Assembly: GCF_013385985.1 (NCBI RefSeq)
Contig: NZ_JACAOY010000008.1
Location: 53,019 to 117,018 of the forward strand
DNA: 64,000 bases
Reading direction: 5' to 3'
Source of the DNA: Pseudomonas sp. B6002
GTDB taxonomy: Bacteria > Pseudomonadota > Gammaproteobacteria > Pseudomonadales > Pseudomonadaceae
A program made the position numbers and the translations under genes. The notes beneath the pieces were generated by a model. That model ran no database searches. It was given only the letters and a program-made list of their open reading frames with translations, and was not told the origin of the DNA. Shown here one piece after another: positions 62,732-64,000 of this stretch; position 1 is the first letter of the stretch; each line of letters starts with the position of its first letter.

Positions 62732-63247
62732 ATGACCAAACAAAACGCCTTTACTCGGGAAGACCTGCTGCGCTGCAGTCGCGGTGAGCTGTTCGGCCCA
62801 GGTAACGCGCAACTGCCCGCCCCGAACATGCTGATGGTGGATCGCATCACCCATATCAGCGAAGAGGGTGGCAAGTACGGCAAAGGTGAATTGGTCGCCG
62901 AGCTGGATATCACCCCGGACCTCTGGTTCTTCGCCTGCCACTTCGAAGGTGACCCTGTGATGCCAGGCTGCCTGGGCCTCGACGCCATGTGGCAACTGGT
63001 CGGTTTCTACCTGGGCTGGCAAGGCCTGCCGGGCCGCGGTCGCGCCCTGGGTTCGGGCGAAGTGAAGTTCTTTGGCCAGGTACTGCCAAGCGCCAAGAAA
63101 GTCACTTACAACATTCAAATCAAGCGCGTCCTCAAGGGCAAGCTGAACCTGGCCATCGCCGACGGTTCGGTGACTGTCGACGGTCGCGAGATCTATACTG
63201 CCGAAGGCCTTCGGGTCGGCGTATTCACTTCCACTGACAACTTTTAA
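62732..63247 (+). CDS. fabA: 3-hydroxydecanoyl-ACP dehydratase/isomerase
   Basis: FabA dehydrates 3-hydroxydecanoyl-ACP and isomerises the product to cis-3-decenoyl-ACP, the branch point to unsaturated fatty acids. The 171-aa product matches E. coli in length, with catalytic His70 ([19 protein letters not shown]) and Asp84. It is followed 11 bp later by fabB, the usual fabAB operon. Confidence 0.97.
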   Translation: MTKQNAFTREDLLRCSRGELFGPGNAQLPAPNMLMVDRITHISEEGGKYGKGELVAELDITPDLWFFACHFEGDPVMPGCLGLDAMWQLVGFYLGWQGLPGRGRALGSGEVKFFGQVLPSAKKVTYNIQIKRVLKGKLNLAIADGSVTVDGREIYTAEGLRVGVFTSTDNF

Positions 63248-63258
63248 GGGTTATCCGC

Positions 63259-64000
63259 ATGCGCCGCGTCGTTATCACTGGTCTGGGCATCGTTTCTTGC
63301 CTGGGCAATGACAAAGAGACCGTCACCGCTAACCTGCGTGCAAGTCGCCCTGGCATCCGCTTCAACCCGGAATATGCCGAAATGGGTCTGCGTAGCCAGG
63401 TTTCCGGCTCCATCGACCTGCCCCTCGAAGAACTGATTGATCGCAAGATCTACCGCTTCGTCGGCCACGCTGCCGCCTATGCCTACCTGGCCATGAAAGA
63501 CGCGATCGCCGACTCCGGCCTGAGCGAAGACCAGGTATCGAACGTACGCACCGGCCTGATCGCCGGCTCCGGCGGCGCATCGACCCTGAACCAGATGGAA
63601 GCGCTGGACATCCTGCGCGAAAAAGGCGTGAAGCGCGTTGGCCCGTATCGTGTTACGCGGACCATGGGCAGCACCGTTTCGGCCTGCCTGGCCACGCCGT
63701 TTGCAATCAAGGGCGTGAACTACTCGATCTCCTCCGCGTGCGCCACCAGTGCTCACTGCATCGGTACTGCGGTTGAGCAGATCCAACTGGGCAAGCAGGA
63801 CATCGTGTTCGCCGGCGGCGGTGAAGAAGAACATTGGAGCCAGTCGTTCCTGTTCGACGCCATGGGCGCCCTGTCCACCCAGTACAACGAAACCCCGGAA
63901 AAGGCCTCCCGCGCCTACGACGCCAAGCGTGACGGTTTTGTCATCGCCGGCGGTGGCGGCATGGTAGTGGTCGAGGAGCTGGAACACGCTCTGGCCCGTG
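63259..64000 (+). CDS. fabB: 3-oxoacyl-ACP synthase I (partial, cut by the window)
   Basis: The first 247 codons of FabB, which elongates cis-3-decenoyl-ACP. [18 protein letters not shown] is the standard N-terminus, and the active-site Cys161 is in [19 protein letters not shown]. His residues of the triad lie beyond the window edge. It is coupled to fabA. Confidence 0.95.
   Translation, partial: MRRVVITGLGIVSCLGNDKETVTANLRASRPGIRFNPEYAEMGLRSQVSGSIDLPLEELIDRKIYRFVGHAAAYAYLAMKDAIADSGLSEDQVSNVRTGLIAGSGGASTLNQMEALDILREKGVKRVGPYRVTRTMGSTVSACLATPFAIKGVNYSISSACATSAHCIGTAVEQIQLGKQDIVFAGGGEEEHWSQSFLFDAMGALSTQYNETPEKASRAYDAKRDGFVIAGGGGMVVVEELEHALAR

Overview
This window comes from a Pseudomonas chromosome, most likely the P. 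fluorescens group. It is GC-rich and densely coded. It carries the pseudomonad arrangement gpsA / sixA / AMP-ligase / thioesterase next to a hybrid kinase and fabA-fabB, and it is sprinkled with REP elements built on GTAGGAGCCGGCTTGCC and its complement. No phage, insertion sequence, CRISPR or clear pseudogene is visible. fabB is cut by the right edge.

Layout. 1-8730: structured intergenic DNA, then a high-affinity potassium uptake operon with three tiny membrane ORFs (one is kdpF), kdpA, kdpC, kdpB, a REP hairpin, and the sensor/regulator pair kdpD-kdpE. The order A-C-B departs from the canonical A-B-C. 8731-9390: a tandem duplication of tRNA-Val/tRNA-Asp, each copy with its own promoter and terminator. 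9495-20711: rdgC, a BASS symporter, a guanidine-II riboswitch with gdx (sugE), an MFS/PlsC fusion, a TDT-family channel or exporter, a cupin, an MFS pump divergent from a TetR regulator, an ABC-2 exporter (yadGH type), a GST and a transglutaminase-like protein. 20903-27971: fadE, a small hypothetical protein, a LysR regulator, an AlaX-type editing protein, a three-unit REP array, and a Tat-exported PhoD-type phosphodiesterase with a GNAT protein.

28162-33538 is the most interesting block: exbD, tonB, a TonB-dependent receptor and exbB in one operon, followed across a terminator-like hairpin by an exported HKD phospholipase D-like enzyme. It is transcribed away from the GNAT/phoD pair, and the shared intergenic region holds a partial Pho-box match. 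My inference is a self-contained system that cleaves extracellular or periplasmic phosphodiesters and takes up a product through its own energised receptor. 33767-37893: an exported M20 dipeptidase, a small hypothetical gene, and an orphan PotF-like binding protein divergent from a LuxR-type regulator.

37978-38742: three tandem tRNA-Gly/tRNA-Glu pairs under one strong promoter. 39010-57338: a membrane-anchored hypothetical protein, an alpha/beta hydrolase, a chemoreceptor, a MocR regulator, an SDR, an MDR reductase, pyrF, an OmpR/EnvZ-type pair, an AI-2E-family permease, a DUF4892 protein, two overlapping hydrolases, a thioesterase, an acyl-CoA ligase, sixA, a DUF4389 protein and gpsA. 57534-62483: a compact operon of TonB-dependent receptor, periplasmic binding protein and hybrid histidine kinase, which looks like a cell-envelope sensing module. 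62732-end: fabA and the start of fabB (unsaturated fatty acid synthesis).
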